From contig NC_060060.1 in NCBI RefSeq assembly GCF_020283565.1, forward strand, positions 26,722,001 to 26,786,000: a stretch of 64,000 nt of DNA, in the 5' to 3' direction. The stretch is from Trifolium pratense. Lineage: Eukaryota; Streptophyta; Magnoliopsida; Fabales; Fabaceae. The number at the start of each line of letters is the position of its first letter. Position 1 is the first letter of the stretch. Under the pieces are notes generated by a model. The model saw nothing but the letters and a program-made list of their open reading frames with translations, was not told where the DNA came from and ran no database searches. Below are positions 16,769-29,700 of this stretch, piece after piece. Made by a program: the position numbers and the translations under genes.

Positions 16769-18737
16769 ATGCAATTCAACCACAAAATGGGATTTCATGA
16801 CTACATCCAAGCACTTCAGGAAGAAAAGAAGAAAATCCAAGTTTTCCCAAGAGACCTTCCTCTTTCTCTCGAACTTGTTACTCAAGGTAAACAAAACATA
16901 TACCAGAAGAACCAAAAAAATACCTTTTTTTTTCATATTTTTTATGGGATTTTTTCATGTGTGAATTTGATGCAGCCATTGAAAACTGTAAGCAACAATT
17001 GTCTGGAATAACAACAGAGTACAATTTGAATGGAGAAACAGAGTGTTCAGAGCAGACATCGATGGAAGAAGGTCGTGTTTTAGAGGAGTTTATTCCTATC
17101 AAGAAAAGAGCGTTAACACCTGATTATGATGAAGATGATGATGATTATGATGAGCAACATTCATCACGTAAGATGAAATCTGATTGGCTAACATCCGTTC
17201 AGTTGTGGAATCCCAGTCCACCACCTGCTAAAGAGGTATCTTCTGCACGCAACTACAGAGACTAATAATTTAATACTTAGCCTTGTAAATTAAAGTTGAT
17301 TTTAATTGTTTGGAATTGAATTTTTATTTTATAAGTAAAATGTTAATAAATTAGTAGTTTAGTTATGTTGGTTATTTATCAGTGTTTTGAACTCTGATGA
17401 TACTTTTGATTAGAACTTTTGCGGCGTCTTTCAAGTTATTAATGGAACTGTCTGAGACATTGAATGAAAGTGTTGCTTTTGAATTGCTTGCTTGATTCGT
17501 TATGAAAAGAAAGAAAGAAAAAAAAAATTAAGAGAATATGAAATGTTTGTTCAGGAAGTGCCTAGGAAAACAAATGTTGTGGAAGTGAAGAGAAGTGGTG
17601 GTGCATTTCATCCATTTCACAGAGAGGAAATTGCTGCGGAAAAGGGTAATGCATCAGAAGCTTGTAAAGAATCAACCACTTCACCACAAGTACCTGCTAC
17701 AAGTTCTACTGAACCGGTTGTCGGAACCAGTAGCAAAAGAGATGATAAAGGACAGAGGAAGCAGCGTCGGTGCTGGTCACAGGAATTGCATAAGTGCTTC
17801 TTGCACGCTCTTCAACAACTCGGCGGTTCAGACAGTGAGTAAATATATCTCATTCTCATCAGCAAATACAATGAGTTCTTACTTGTTATCAATTGTTCCA
17901 ATGCAATTCTGAGTTGTGTTTGACATGTTGCATTGCAGCTGCCACGCCAAAACAGATAAGAGAACTAATGAAAGTTGATGGCCTCACCAACGACGAAGTT
18001 AAAAGTCATTTGCAGGTTAGTATAGTATTTTTATCATTTCAATTTCTAGTTCCATTTCTATGATTTCTATCATTTTATATGTTCCGGACCTAGATTCTTT
18101 GCAGCCAGTAAACCTTGTAATCGACGCATTTTTTTACCATGAATGAAGATTAGACATCTCCTATTCTTATTACACCAGATATGAGTTGTCTGACCTTCAT
18201 CTAACGGTCAAGATCCTCGACTATCAAAATTGTGACTGCAGAGAATCCGGATCCTTATTATATTGGTCATGCTAAGATTGAGCAGTGTATTAATATAATT
18301 GGATGATCTACTTGATTGTTTAAAAAAATTAGTTCTGTGATGAAAATTATGGTCTAAATTTTTTGATTTTGGGATATGATCGACAGAAATTTCGTCTGCA
18401 CACAAGGAGGAGTCCGGTAATTCACAACAATGCGAATACACAATCAACTCCTATGTTCCTGGTGGGGAACATTTATGTTCAACCACAAGTAGCTACCACC
18501 ACAACAGTGTCAGGGGAATCAGCCAAAATTACTACTCCAACTGGAATTTATGCACCTGTGGCTATACATCCTCCAACTACAACCACAGTTATAAAGCCAA
18601 AGTTTCAGAAATTAGAGTTGAGTGAAAATTCAAATTCTGAAGAAAGGACTAATCATAGTGAAGGAATTATTGTTCATTCTAACTCCCCTGCATCATCATC
18701 TTCCACTCATAACATAACCGCTTCACCTCATTGTTGA
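16769..18737 (+). CDS. HHO: GARP/G2-like MYB transcription factor, HHO/NIGT1 family
   Basis: Exons: 16769-16886, 16976-17235, 17555-17834, 17939-18015, 18387-18737. All introns are GT..AG, and the joined length of 1086 bases gives 361 residues. The N-terminus has the family's conserved [16 protein letters not shown].. helix (residues ~11-40, split by intron 1), followed by an acidic Asp/Glu run (~residues 100-112). The DNA-binding GARP domain starts near residue 195 with [21 protein letters not shown]. It continues through [18 protein letters not shown] and ends KFRLHTRR, split by introns 3 and 4. HHO/HRS1/NIGT1 proteins are nuclear repressors acting in nitrate and phosphate-starvation signalling. 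An in-frame ATG six codons further in (16787) is an alternative start. SQELH and KFRLH replace the more usual SPELH and KYRLH. Its specific paralogue cannot be told from this window. Confidence 0.9.
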
Positions 18738-20045
18738 TTTGATGTAAAAATAATTCATTTTTGTAGCCATGTTGTAGTAGAAAATATAATTTATCACTTA
18801 TGACTTTTCCTTTTACTTGCTTTCTGTGGACTTAGATTATAGAGGTGAAAATATAGTGAAATAAAAGTGACAGTTTTGTAAGTAAATAAATCACAATTCT
18901 AGTTCTAGCTATGTTAGCAAACAAGTGAACTGAAATTGTCATTGTTTGAATTTGAAAACAATGAAATTCGTTTTTTTATATTAACCATCTTTTTTTAATA
19001 GAAAAATCTTGATAATTCAGAGTTATACTTAAAGTCTGATCAAGAATTATTTTCAAATAAATATTAAACTCTAAATCTTTTAAATATTGAAAGGGGTTCA
19101 TCAACCACTTAAGTTCAACCATATTCTAGTCTTGTACAGCGGCGTGGGGTCCCTTGTTGGCTTGTTGTAAAAAAATCATCATTTTTGTTCTAAAAGTTGC
19201 AATTATAATTGAACAATCTTTTTATTTATTTTTTTAATTCAAGTCTTGAACAATTTAATTCAAAAATTTATAAAATAACAAATTAGTGTATGTAATTTAT
19301 GGAGGTAATTTCACATTTGTCAATTTAGTGATCAAATTGATCCCTACAGTACAGACAAAGATGAAAATAATTATTCAGTTGTGTTTTAATTTATAGCACT
19401 CGATCAAGATACGTGTAACTCATTGAGGACATTTATAATTTTTGAGATGGATAGTCCAAATATTGTTTTGGATGCTTGTGATAGGGATATAGTATAGTAT
19501 AGGATTCTAATTCTAGCGGCTTATAAATGATTCCAAAGGGAAGAATCTGAGAATATCCTACAGAATATTTACAATGAACACAATGTCTATTTTGACCTTT
19601 TGTGGGACAAAGAAGTTGCATATTAGAATGTGTTTCATCTTCTAAAAAATAAGGGATTGAATAAGACAACTTCAGCTGTATTGTGTTTGATTTTAAAACT
19701 GTTTTTGGTCCCCCACTGAATCATAGGACAAATTTTTGTCATCTGCACAAGTTGTCTAAAATACCAAAATAATCTTTTGTCCACCAAATATCGTACAATA
19801 CAAAATTTGTTCAATATCTTAAAATATTTATCCTGTGTTGTTCTGTCTTGTACCGTTCTATCTAATACTTCAAGTACTTGTATTTTGCATATCAAACAGA
19901 CTCGCGTAAGGTATTGTGATAACAATAAATTAATATATTTCTTTTATCCCTAATTATAAGTAACTTTTAAAAGATAAAAGTGACCCTAAAAAAATGGCTT
20001 TTTAAGTTAGTAGATGCAATTTTTTTTTTTGAACAAAGTTAGTAG
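18738..20045. other. Intergenic, no gene seen
   Basis: AT-rich sequence downstream of the GARP gene. Short frames on the minus strand near 19433-19925 have low-complexity, unconvincing products and no family resemblance. The sequence around 19820-19925 looks like a dispersed repeat end, but no inverted or direct partner was found here. Confidence 0.5.
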
Positions 20046-20139
20046 ATGCAATTATTGCTCGCTTTTTTTTTCCAAACATATCTCAACTTAATACTACTAC
20101 TTTGCTTTTTAAGTCAATATTGTTTCGGATCGGCTAAAA

Positions 20140-20530
20140 GTTCAACACACACTGAGGCTCATCAAAACAGGATAAGATTAATCACGTGGCGCAACGACCA
20201 CGGAACTCAAACAACGAGCACGGACAGATGTCAAACGCCCATGCAAAGGACAATCTAGGTGTTATATGTGGTTGATCCTCTGCACATGGGGACCCAATTA
20301 TACTGTAAAACCCTAATATTCTTCTATATATAAGCATTCATACATAAATTCCTAGGTATGAAATATTTCCGCCTCCGATTACTACTTCATTCAAATACTG
20401 ACTTGAGCGTTGGAGTGCTAACAATCTTGCAGGTACCTTTTCCCCCACAAAAGACCAAGAAATCATCTCATCAACATCTCAACAACATCATTTCGTATTC
20501 ACGCCAGCTGAATCACGATGAACTAAGATA
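20140..20530 (+). repeat. LTR-like fragment
   Basis: Contains ctatatataagcattc (20325-20340), a poly(A)-like stretch, and the phrase ttgagcgttggagtg close to a tgcaggtacc block. From recall, this phrase occurs in R-U5 of many plant Ty3-type LTRs. No internal coding sequence, primer site or second LTR is present, so this would be a solo or truncated LTR. Boundaries are approximate. Confidence 0.4.
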
Positions 20531-22118
20531 AATAATTTCTGAACAAAGTTCAAATAGTAAATATATCCATATATACATCAAAGATAATTTAGTAATAATT
20601 AATATTGAAAATATGCATATTAAGTATGCTATTAACTTTTTTTTTCACCATTTGTATCTGATTCATTGAACTGTCTAATCTAATTTTGTGGTCATTCCTA
20701 TTAAGTACAGCGTCAATCATCACTGAATTGCTATTAACTTTTCTTATTGTATGTAAAAAAATGTTAATGGATGATATACTAAGGATAATTTAGTAATTAA
20801 CGTACCACTTTTGTTTCATTTTAATTGTTATGTTCTTACATTTATTTTTGTTTTTGTGAATATCATTTTCTTTTTTTTGGTATCATTTTCTTTTTAATAT
20901 TGTAGTTAATATGATAGAAAACTAAGAGTCATCCTTAGGGTGATCATGTTGTTTTCTTGTTTCATTACTCTAAGAAACCTTAAAAGGTGTATTAGTACAT
21001 ACATAGTGTAGACACTGTCTACTCCTTTTATTCTGTTATTGATGCAAAATGTATTTTTATTTTTAAAAGATAAAGATGCAATATATATATACACATGAAG
21101 AAATAGCAAGTTACTAGTCTCATGCTTCGTAAAATTATAAAAAATTGTAGATATCGGGGGAAGAATATTCCCGTGGCGGGGATCGGGAATGGGGACGGGG
21201 AACAAATTTGGGGACGGAGAGCGAGGAATTATCCTCTTTGGGAGGATTTCCAAAATATACTTGAAAGAATGCAATCATTAGTTTGAAATAAAGTTTCTTT
21301 GGTTTAGTCTTGAAACCTTTTAATAACCTACAAGAGTGAATCATAGTTTTATTTCATATTAACATTGCATGATATATTTCAATGATTATTTTTCTTCATC
21401 AAATGATATAAGTTTCTTTATAAATAGAGAGATACTCATAACACAGAAAAACACATCCAAGAATATGTTCACATGAGTCTAAATTTTGTCTAAAATATTT
21501 CGTAGTCGTTTCTTCATTTCTCTAGTGCACAAGAGTCGTTGAAGAAACTTTATTCTATAAATTATCGTTGATCAATATGTTTGATATGAGTGTGCAATTC
21601 ATATCATGGTCTCGCTGTTATGGTCCACATCCGAATATTCCATAACAAAGGAAGCATATCATTTTTCTAATTTCATGGTATATTCTCTTTTGTTTATATT
21701 ATCTAACGAATTGTACATGGTATATTCTCTTTTGTTTATATTATCCTCTTACTATTGTGCGTGTAAGTAGCAGCATCTAAAACTATATTCGGTCAGATTT
21801 TCCAAACTAATTACTTTCACCAAGATTCCATATATCCATCAACAGATTTGGCGTGATCAGATCGATTTTTAAGACTCGAATAAATTTAATTTAGTGTATA
21901 TATATATATGAGGTAGGTAGTGGGGATTGGCTCTTAGCTAGCACCTATATATATGACTTGCCCTAAGTTGTCCCTTGAGTGAATATAGGGCCGACAAATT
22001 ATTATTTTAGTCAACTCGTTGTTATATTGATTTATTGAAATTGTAAATGAATTTCCAATATCTAATTTCATAGTAATTTTATGACTAAATTGTCTAATAC
22101 AAAATATATTTAAGGTTT
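20531..22118. other. Intergenic, mostly AT-rich
   Basis: No supported gene. It holds a G-rich tract (21155-21217), a TATA-containing LTR-like stretch near 21420-21660 and a 42-bp direct repeat of catggtatattctcttttg (21674 and 21716). Everything else is featureless AT-rich sequence. Confidence 0.5.
21155..21217 (+). other. G-rich tract, possible G-quadruplex
   Basis: Within 63 bases there are six runs of three or more G on the plus strand (ggggg, ggcgggg, cggg, tgggg, cgggg, tgggg), in an otherwise AT-rich region. Loops are mostly 2-10 bases. It resembles a common plant dispersed repeat with alternating gggacgggga. A regulatory role is not shown. Confidence 0.55.
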
Positions 22119-22129
22119 AAATTCACTAT

Positions 22130-22261
22130 TAAAAAAACCAACAATTAATTAGTTCAAGTGGTAAGCATTTTGATCCTCTTAAACATGTGGTCAGTGGTTC
22201 GATTCACTCACCTTGTGTGCATGGAGAAACTTTCTACCAATATCATGGTAACAGAAAGAAA
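22130..22261 (+). mobile_element. tRNA-derived SINE with 11-bp target duplication
   Basis: A Box A-like TAGTTCAAGTGG (22150-22161) and a Box B-like GGTTCGATTC (22196-22205) are spaced as in a tRNA promoter. The block is flanked by exact direct repeats aaattcactat at 22119-22129 and 22262-22272. It does not fold as a complete tRNA. Confidence 0.75.
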
Positions 22262-22272
22262 AAATTCACTAT

Positions 22273-23740
22273 CTAAAAATACTTTCAAGGGACTAAAATA
22301 ACTAATAAAATAGATATTTAGGGATATATTTACAATTTTAATACATTCATAGATTAATGTGACAACGAGTTACTCCTTTTAAATATATTAATTTTTATTT
22401 TTAATTTTAAAAGAAAATAATGGTTTGCCAGATTGTTTATGGTTGTTAAATATTATAGGTAAAAGAAAACAAGACAAGAATGGGAGTGGGTAAATGAGCT
22501 CGTTTAGAGTGTGCTCCCTCTAAATAGTTATTAGAATTAAATATGTTTTTTTTCCCTTTAAATATATTAATTTTTATTTTTAATTCCTTTAAAACATTTC
22601 TTCAAATTTTGGTTCCTCTAAGTTTTATATTATTAATTTTAGTCCCTTTTTTTTTTATAAAAGTTTACACGTTCCAAATGACTTATCTATAAATTAAATA
22701 TCATTAGTTTAATAATTTAACTATTTAATTTTTAATATTTTGTTAATTTATCTATAACTTTAAATTAAAGATTAAATTGTTAAACTAAAGATTAAATATT
22801 TAAATGCTAACTATTCCATCAGGTTCTTTTTACAAGAAACAAAACACAAAAATCACTAAGACTAAATAAAAACATTGTAAATTGTTATTTTAATTTAATA
22901 CTCTATAAATTTAAATGTATTCCATGAATACCTCTATTTAACCTTTTTTTTTTCTTTTTTTTTTTTTTGATATAGCTGAGGGCATAAGCCCAAAGAGAAA
23001 AAGAGACTAAATTACAAACTTAGTTACTTTTAATGTTTTATCTCATAATAAATAAGGGTACAAATAAAATTAACTATCCAATACATTTAAGATAAATGTG
23101 TAACATTCCAACAATTTGTTTAGACATCAAAACACTTATTTACCTATGAGTGACAAATTCTCACCTCTCAACTCAAGCAATTGAACCCGAATCTTGAGAA
23201 AGAGTTAAACCCAACTTTTGTCAATTTAGTTGAGTTTTTCTCCCGCATGTTTACCAATTTTCCGCAAAACAATTAAATTGTATAGCCAAAATGAAATCAA
23301 CAAAGAAATCCAATATAGTAACAAAAAAAAAAAAAAATACTATGATAAAAGTATTTTAGAACTTTCTATTTTTGGTACATTTTTATTACTTTCATAAACC
23401 ACTCTTTCTAGCATATGAAATAAGTACTGCTTCTGTATTTTGTTTGGCCTGTTTTTCACAGTATGCAATTGAGACAACTTAGGCCTTGCAAGCAGTATAT
23501 TCAAATTCTTGCAATTGAGACTATTTGAATGTTTTATACACATAAGGTTTGATGATCAGATTGCTAACAATTCAGTTCACCAGTATGATATACAGTTATG
23601 TTCAGTTTGACAGTTTGTACACAATTTGGTTTAGTGCAGCGTATATAAGCAGCTCCGTTCTTTAACTATAGAAAGAGCGAACCGAAAAAGATTAGTTTGG
23701 TTTAAGCACACTCTGATTGATTTTCCTTCTTTAACTCCGA
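22273..23740. other. Intergenic, AT-rich
   Basis: Sequence between the SINE and the 3' end of the minus-strand gene. It contains poly-T and poly-A runs and tttaatttttatttttaatt-like simple sequence repeated near 22385 and 22565. The last few hundred bases (23340-23740) are probably the 3' untranslated region of the minus-strand gene. No other gene is supported. Confidence 0.5.
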
Positions 23741-26700
23741 TTAATTTGCTGAAATTTCAACTGGTACTCCTGGGGTAGGCTCTACAAGCTTTGCATCTGG
23801 TAATTCTTTTGATAAGAGCTCCTGCAATTGATAACCATTTGAAGATTTATTTAGCATGCACAAAATAGATAGAATCGAGAGTAACTTCAAAACAAATAAA
23901 GTTCATCGATAGACATTTTGTTTTCAACCTACTACCACACCCCAAATCATCAATAATGAACTGGTGTTTATAAGCTATTTTTATCATCGAAGAAAACATA
24001 AGGTTAAATTGTTTTTATACAAGTTGTAAGTTGTTTTCATAACTTATCATAAAGCAGAAACAAGAAAAAAATATTAAATTGATAGAGTTCTTCCACAGAA
24101 GTTGTTGATAGAAAGGACATAATAAGCGTCTCGTGAAGGACAGATAATGATATAAACAACCATCCCGACAAAAGAAGTACTAAGCCATATGCAGAATTTC
24201 AATTTAAGGCTGGATGGTTTAGGTGATTGAAGCCAGATATTAAAGAGAGACCGATAATGAAGCCAGATATTAAACTTGAAGTTGCTGTGAGTGAAGGCTC
24301 ATGGGTTTGGTGAGACATAAAACAGACACTTGGAAGTTGGAACAATCAAGGATGCACATGAATTTGAACAAGGCAAATATAATGGATAGGAGAGTATTCA
24401 AATAAATGGTGCGTTTACATGTTGCTGGCCAATGTTATCTGAGTTTGAAACCATTATCCCCCACAACATTTTCCTTTCTGATACAAGTTTGCTCTTTTGA
24501 TGAAAATATTTTAATTTTGGGGAAAAATCTCTGTACACTTGCAGAAAGATCAGCTATAGTCAAACAGATTTAGTCGTTATATGCACAAAATCCACACGAT
24601 ATGGACACATTTCCTAGTCACTAAATCCTCATCCCCTTTGTAGGTTTTGGGGACGGCGTCTCATCGTCTTGCTTATACAACCCTTGTCCATTACTCTTTC
24701 TCTCTCTTGTTGATCCATAGATAGTTTTGACCCTATGAGGGTGGATCTTCCCATTTTCGCCAGCTAGGTCAGGGCCCCACTCTTACAGGTAAGGAATTTG
24801 AGTCGATGGTCAATTTTATGCCTGCAGCCGTCTGTTTTCAATGGGTTAAGATTGATGCTCAACTATGCATTGTCATCAAAATCAAGATTCTTCATTCATC
24901 CCAATTCCCAATGGTAAGGCTACTAAAGCCCTTGCTTTGGACCTCTAACAAGAAACTCTTTTTTACTAAACAAAAAATCCCCATATGCAGACCAAAAAAC
25001 CCCGTATATTAAAATATGCTTCAGGCCTCCCTTACTATTGAAGATTACTTGGCCGGCCTTGCTGAAGCAAATCTTTTGTGCTCATGAAACTTGGGAGGCA
25101 GGATATTTGAGAGCAGGACAAGGTCATTTGTCCCAATGATACTCAAACCTTGGGTTTACCAAAACATCATAAGTGTTGTTGCCCTTAGACATTGTTTCTG
25201 TTAATTAGGAATTGATCTTATCATTTATTGTAATTTATTTATTTTCCTATAATAGGTTAGATAAACTAGACAATAGAATATTTGTCATTATAATTTGTAA
25301 TTACTGATGGTGAACACTCCGATACACATATTATGTGGATATGTACCGGTATACGGCTTAGGTGGATGATTGTGATTGGTCCACAAATAGTATTCAATAT
25401 AGAAAAATCAATAAATACTATTTGTAAACCAATCGGAATCATGTACCTCAGATATCACATAATATGTACCAAAGAATTCACCGTTACGGATATTATTATT
25501 ATATATAGTATGAAATGCAATAGAAAAAGGCATCAAGCTATAATTCCTGACATGGTATGAGTAAGTTCGATCAAACCTGTGAGAATCTAATTCATCTTGG
25601 CTTTGCTCAGCGACACCCCGCTGGGTCTCATGAAATTTGTTCTAGGTCTCTGTTCGTTTTGTGCGAACTCTAGATTCTAGCTGCTCATAGTTCCTCCTTG
25701 TCCGTCTCTTGGTTCCGTCTTCACCGTTCTTGATAGTCGTCACAATTTCTCGGTGAGACCGTCATTCTCGGTGGGTTCTTGATTGTTTCTGGCAGTTTCT
25801 CGTTCGGCTTTTGGGTTTTGCTTGCTCATGATTCTGAGGTGTTTTTCTTGATCATGATTCCTGTTCGTGATTTACACAATTCATAATTATTGTTGTGTTT
25901 TGGTGACTCTAGTTTGTGGAATTTTTTTTGGATTGTGAATTGGCTTTTTCTTTTTGTGTCCGTTTTACCGGCTAGGATGTATGTTAAAGGGAAGACATTA
26001 TGGAGATGTCAGGAATTATGGCTTGATGCCTTTCTCTATTGCATTTCATACTATATATAATAGTATCAGTAATTACAAATTATAATGACAAATATTCTAT
26101 TGTCTAATTTATCTAACCTGTTATAGGAAAGTAAATAATTTACAATAAAGGATAAGATCAATTCCTAATTAACAGTTCCACCGCTGACTAGTTTTCGGTT
26201 TGTTTATGGTATCCTACAAGACTTTAATGAACTCTTATCCTCTGAAGTGGACGTTCTGCCTGCCCTTGTTGATTACTCTTCCTTGGTCTCTTTCAGAGGA
26301 TTGACGGTGTTTAGTCTCACAAGCCAAGAAAATGCTGTCCTAATTGTTTGTGACCATTGCCACAAAAATCAAATGCACTACTGATAGGCGATGTTCCCTA
26401 AATGGACATCCTCAAACAACAAAAATTTGCACAAATGTTTCCTTGTTCCCTTTAATTCCATTATGCCATCATTTGATCCTCAAGCACCATCGATTATCTT
26501 TGTTGACTATGTCAAGAGGTATGAGGAGGTTTACATATCAAATTTCAATGCCACTACTATGCATACATCCAAGTCCTATGTTATTGGTCCATTGGTCCTT
26601 TATTATGGGACAACCAATTACATCAGTGGTAATAAGTCCCTTTTCTCCACTCTTTCTACTTCTGATTATTCACCCTTTCTACTACTATGCACACATCTAA

Positions 26701-29700
26701 GTCCTATGTTATGTTATTGGTGTTGGATGTTAGTCCTATAGCTTTTATTAAATCAATACCTCAGGTCTAGTTTGATAATCAACTCTCCTTTGCCCATCCA
26801 TGCTTACCAACTTACAACAACTGATGACTCGAGTCCATTTCGTCTAGTGTGAGTTGTGTAAATTTGCAGAACATGTCTAAATAGTTATTTTCCTAGTTGT
26901 GTCAATTATTAAGCTATGTTTCGTTTTCTTTCACTATGTACAAGATCCTAGTTGTATTATGTGCACAGGGACAAGATATTTTATCACATTTTTTATGATT
27001 ATATTTACTTGATTGTTGTTATTCATCAAATTTGTTTTCTATCTTCTAGTCTTCTATGATGAAATAAAAAATCAATTTGGTGTTTCAATTCACACTTTAT
27101 CAAGTGGCAACTTCTATTTTATGGCTTCACATTGTGTCCATCATCACACACATCTTATTGAAACCACTCAGTCTTTTCTCATTGTATCTCTCCTAATTTA
27201 TTTTTTTCCAATAATGCTGTTCTCAGTACTTCTGAGTTCTGACCATGTTAGTCAGGCACTCTCATCTATTACTAAAAAAGCATACCTCATTCTATTTTAA
27301 GTCTTAAGATCTATGTGCTTTGTTCATAGTCACACTCTGTGACTTAATAAACTATCAGCTGGTAGGGGCTTGGATATATGGGGTGCCTATAACCTACATC
27401 GAATAAAATGGGATGCTCGATGGTGCACTTATGTGACTTGGATTTCCCTCCTTAACAATTGGGTTTTAAGGGAGGGATCCGCGTGACTTTGGTTCTTATC
27501 AAATGGTTAAGATTCGGTTGTCGGTGACACAAAAAGATATGTTTGTGGAAGGGCTGGCCGAAAAGGCTGGGTGAAGCATCATAGTGTCAAGCTGCCAGGA
27601 CACCGGCACTTAGGAGGTGCTGTTGAAGGGGCTTGAGTATTATTTGGTGCCTCAGCCTAAGTCCCACTTCAAGTAGTCCAGAATGATTAGTGGAGTACAA
27701 ATGGCTAGGATATTCACCCTTAACAGCTAGTTTTTAAGGGAGTCCCTAAAAGTGCTTGGAGGAATCTTAAAAACCCAGGTTGCTATCAGAAATTAACCCT
27801 TAACAGCTAGTTTTTAATGCTGATCAGCTATTTGAAGATAGAGGGAGAGATAGAGAGCCAAGAAACCACCAAAAATCACCAACAGCTTTCTGTTTACTGG
27901 GGAAGTGGGCAAGCTGGAAAGATAAAGACAAAAGCTAGAAAACTATGTGAGGGGAAGTATTTTCAAAGCCATTGCCGAAGGCTTCCTTTCAGGCGCTTAT
28001 GTAGACAAGTTACCAACAAAAAGACTTTTAATTCTGGCAGTATGCATTTCATGTTAATGCTGGAAGCAATGAAGAAAGCGACACCATCATTCTGTTTTCA
28101 GAGCCAAAACATGGCCTGATGACCATTGTTCAAGCAGTTTTTCTATTACAGCTCCATTACCCTACATGCTTTCTAGGGCCCAATAACCAATAGGTTATTG
28201 TTACTTAGGGTAAAAGAAAATGATGTTTCTTTTGGACATAAATAACAGAAATGACACATTAAGCAACTTATCTAACCTTGAAAGATTCTATTGTTCCCTC
28301 TGATTGAATTATACTTGCAAGAGCCCCTTTGCTATCTAGTTCTCCATTTCTCATTGCCACAACAAACCTGTCAAATAAGGAAATAACATATAAGATATAC
28401 AGAGACGACTGTGAAGAACAATCAAATATCTAACAGATAACTTTATAATAAGAGAAATGGTCAAAATCACCAAAGTGAGGTTAAGTTCAAATGTATTCCA
28501 AAAATCTAGAATTTTATAGAGAAAATTACCAAAATGAATTCTTGGAGAAATGTTTTCATTGAGAAACAACTAACTATTTAACTAGTTAATGATATTCAAA
28601 GAATGGTTAAGGGTTCGGAGCCACTAATTGAAGAAAATAATGACTTCAATGGTTAATTGATCCTCAATGGCAATATTTCTACGAACAAATTCTTTCGGCC
28701 CATGGAAATAACTATATGCAAATACAAATTTTCACATTTTTGTATTTTGCAAGAATGCTTTTTTGACCTTCTACAAGGGTCCATTTGAAATGAATGGCAT
28801 GTCTTTGTGATTTTTCAAGTAAATACAAAAACTTTACTTCGCTTGAAGTAGCTTTGCAAGTTTGACTGCATCTTCTTGTCCTGAAACCAAGGTAAACTTA
28901 GGCAATAACTGTTTTATGACTGGTGTGATCACAATATCTGCCCTTTCCTTTTCAATGAAGCTTTGATTATACACACAATGAGGTTCATAGTAGAGAGACA
29001 ATTGGACTTGTGGAGAAGTAACAAGATACCTACATACAACACATGCAGCACAAAACCGTCAATTTTTGTTCAATAGAATTTGAATAAATCTATATATAAA
29101 GAGGATACCAACTTTTGGTGTGATTTTCTCCTTCCAATGTTAACCTTCACTTAAACTATTTTATTTATAACTTTTTCATTCTTTAGCCAATCAAATAACT
29201 GAGTTTTCTATACCTATATATAAAGGGGTTACTAACTTTTGATGTAACTCTATTTTCTTCCACTTTCACCCTCCTTTAAACTATTTTATATACAAATTTT
29301 CTCTTTTTTACCCAATCAAAATAGGAAAAATCAGGGCAAGAGAAATGTGCGACCCAAAAAAGCAGACAAACAGACACTAACAAATAAGGTGGATATAAAC
29401 CTAAGACAAACATGCATGAGAGAAAAATAAGCCAGAAAACTTCAGCAGTATTTACCCATTTTCAGGACGTTGCCAAGGTGGTCCAAGAACCGGTCCTGCT
29501 GTAGCCTTAATCCTGACCTTAGAACCATACTTTGTTTCAAATTCAGAGCTCTGTCCAGGTTCTATATATGTAACCTGAAAATATATGAAACTAGGTGAAA
29601 AAAATTAAGTAGCAAACCCATAATTTGTCTATAGATAATATGACTCAATGCTTCATGCATATTGAAGGTTTCAATTGCATGCTAACATTGACGGGGTATA

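Larger units (their letters stand above)
23822..28276 (-). other. Large last intron of the metallo-hydrolase-like gene
   Basis: A 4455-base intron, most of it transposon-derived: a rearranged copia remnant (25198 to ~26750), a nested MITE (25309-25482), and a non-coding block (27330-27830) holding a direct repeat of cccttaacagctagttttta at 27717 and 27796. A 100-codon frame at 27817-28119 has no recognisable product and is not called a gene. Confidence 0.75.

Noticed and set aside
16787..16789. Second in-frame ATG as the GARP gene start
   Set aside because: The ATG at 16769 is upstream in the same frame with no stop between. Both give the same conserved helix, so the first was kept.
16494..16964. 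156-codon frame across the (TC)n tract
   Set aside because: It runs through a microsatellite and the first exon of the GARP gene in the wrong frame.
20046..20258. 70-codon frame at the start of the LTR-like fragment
   Set aside because: No homology is recognisable and it overlaps sequence better read as an LTR.
27817..28119. 100-codon frame in the last intron of the metallo-hydrolase-like gene
   Set aside because: No recognisable product, the alternative frames look no worse, and it lies in repeat-derived intron sequence.
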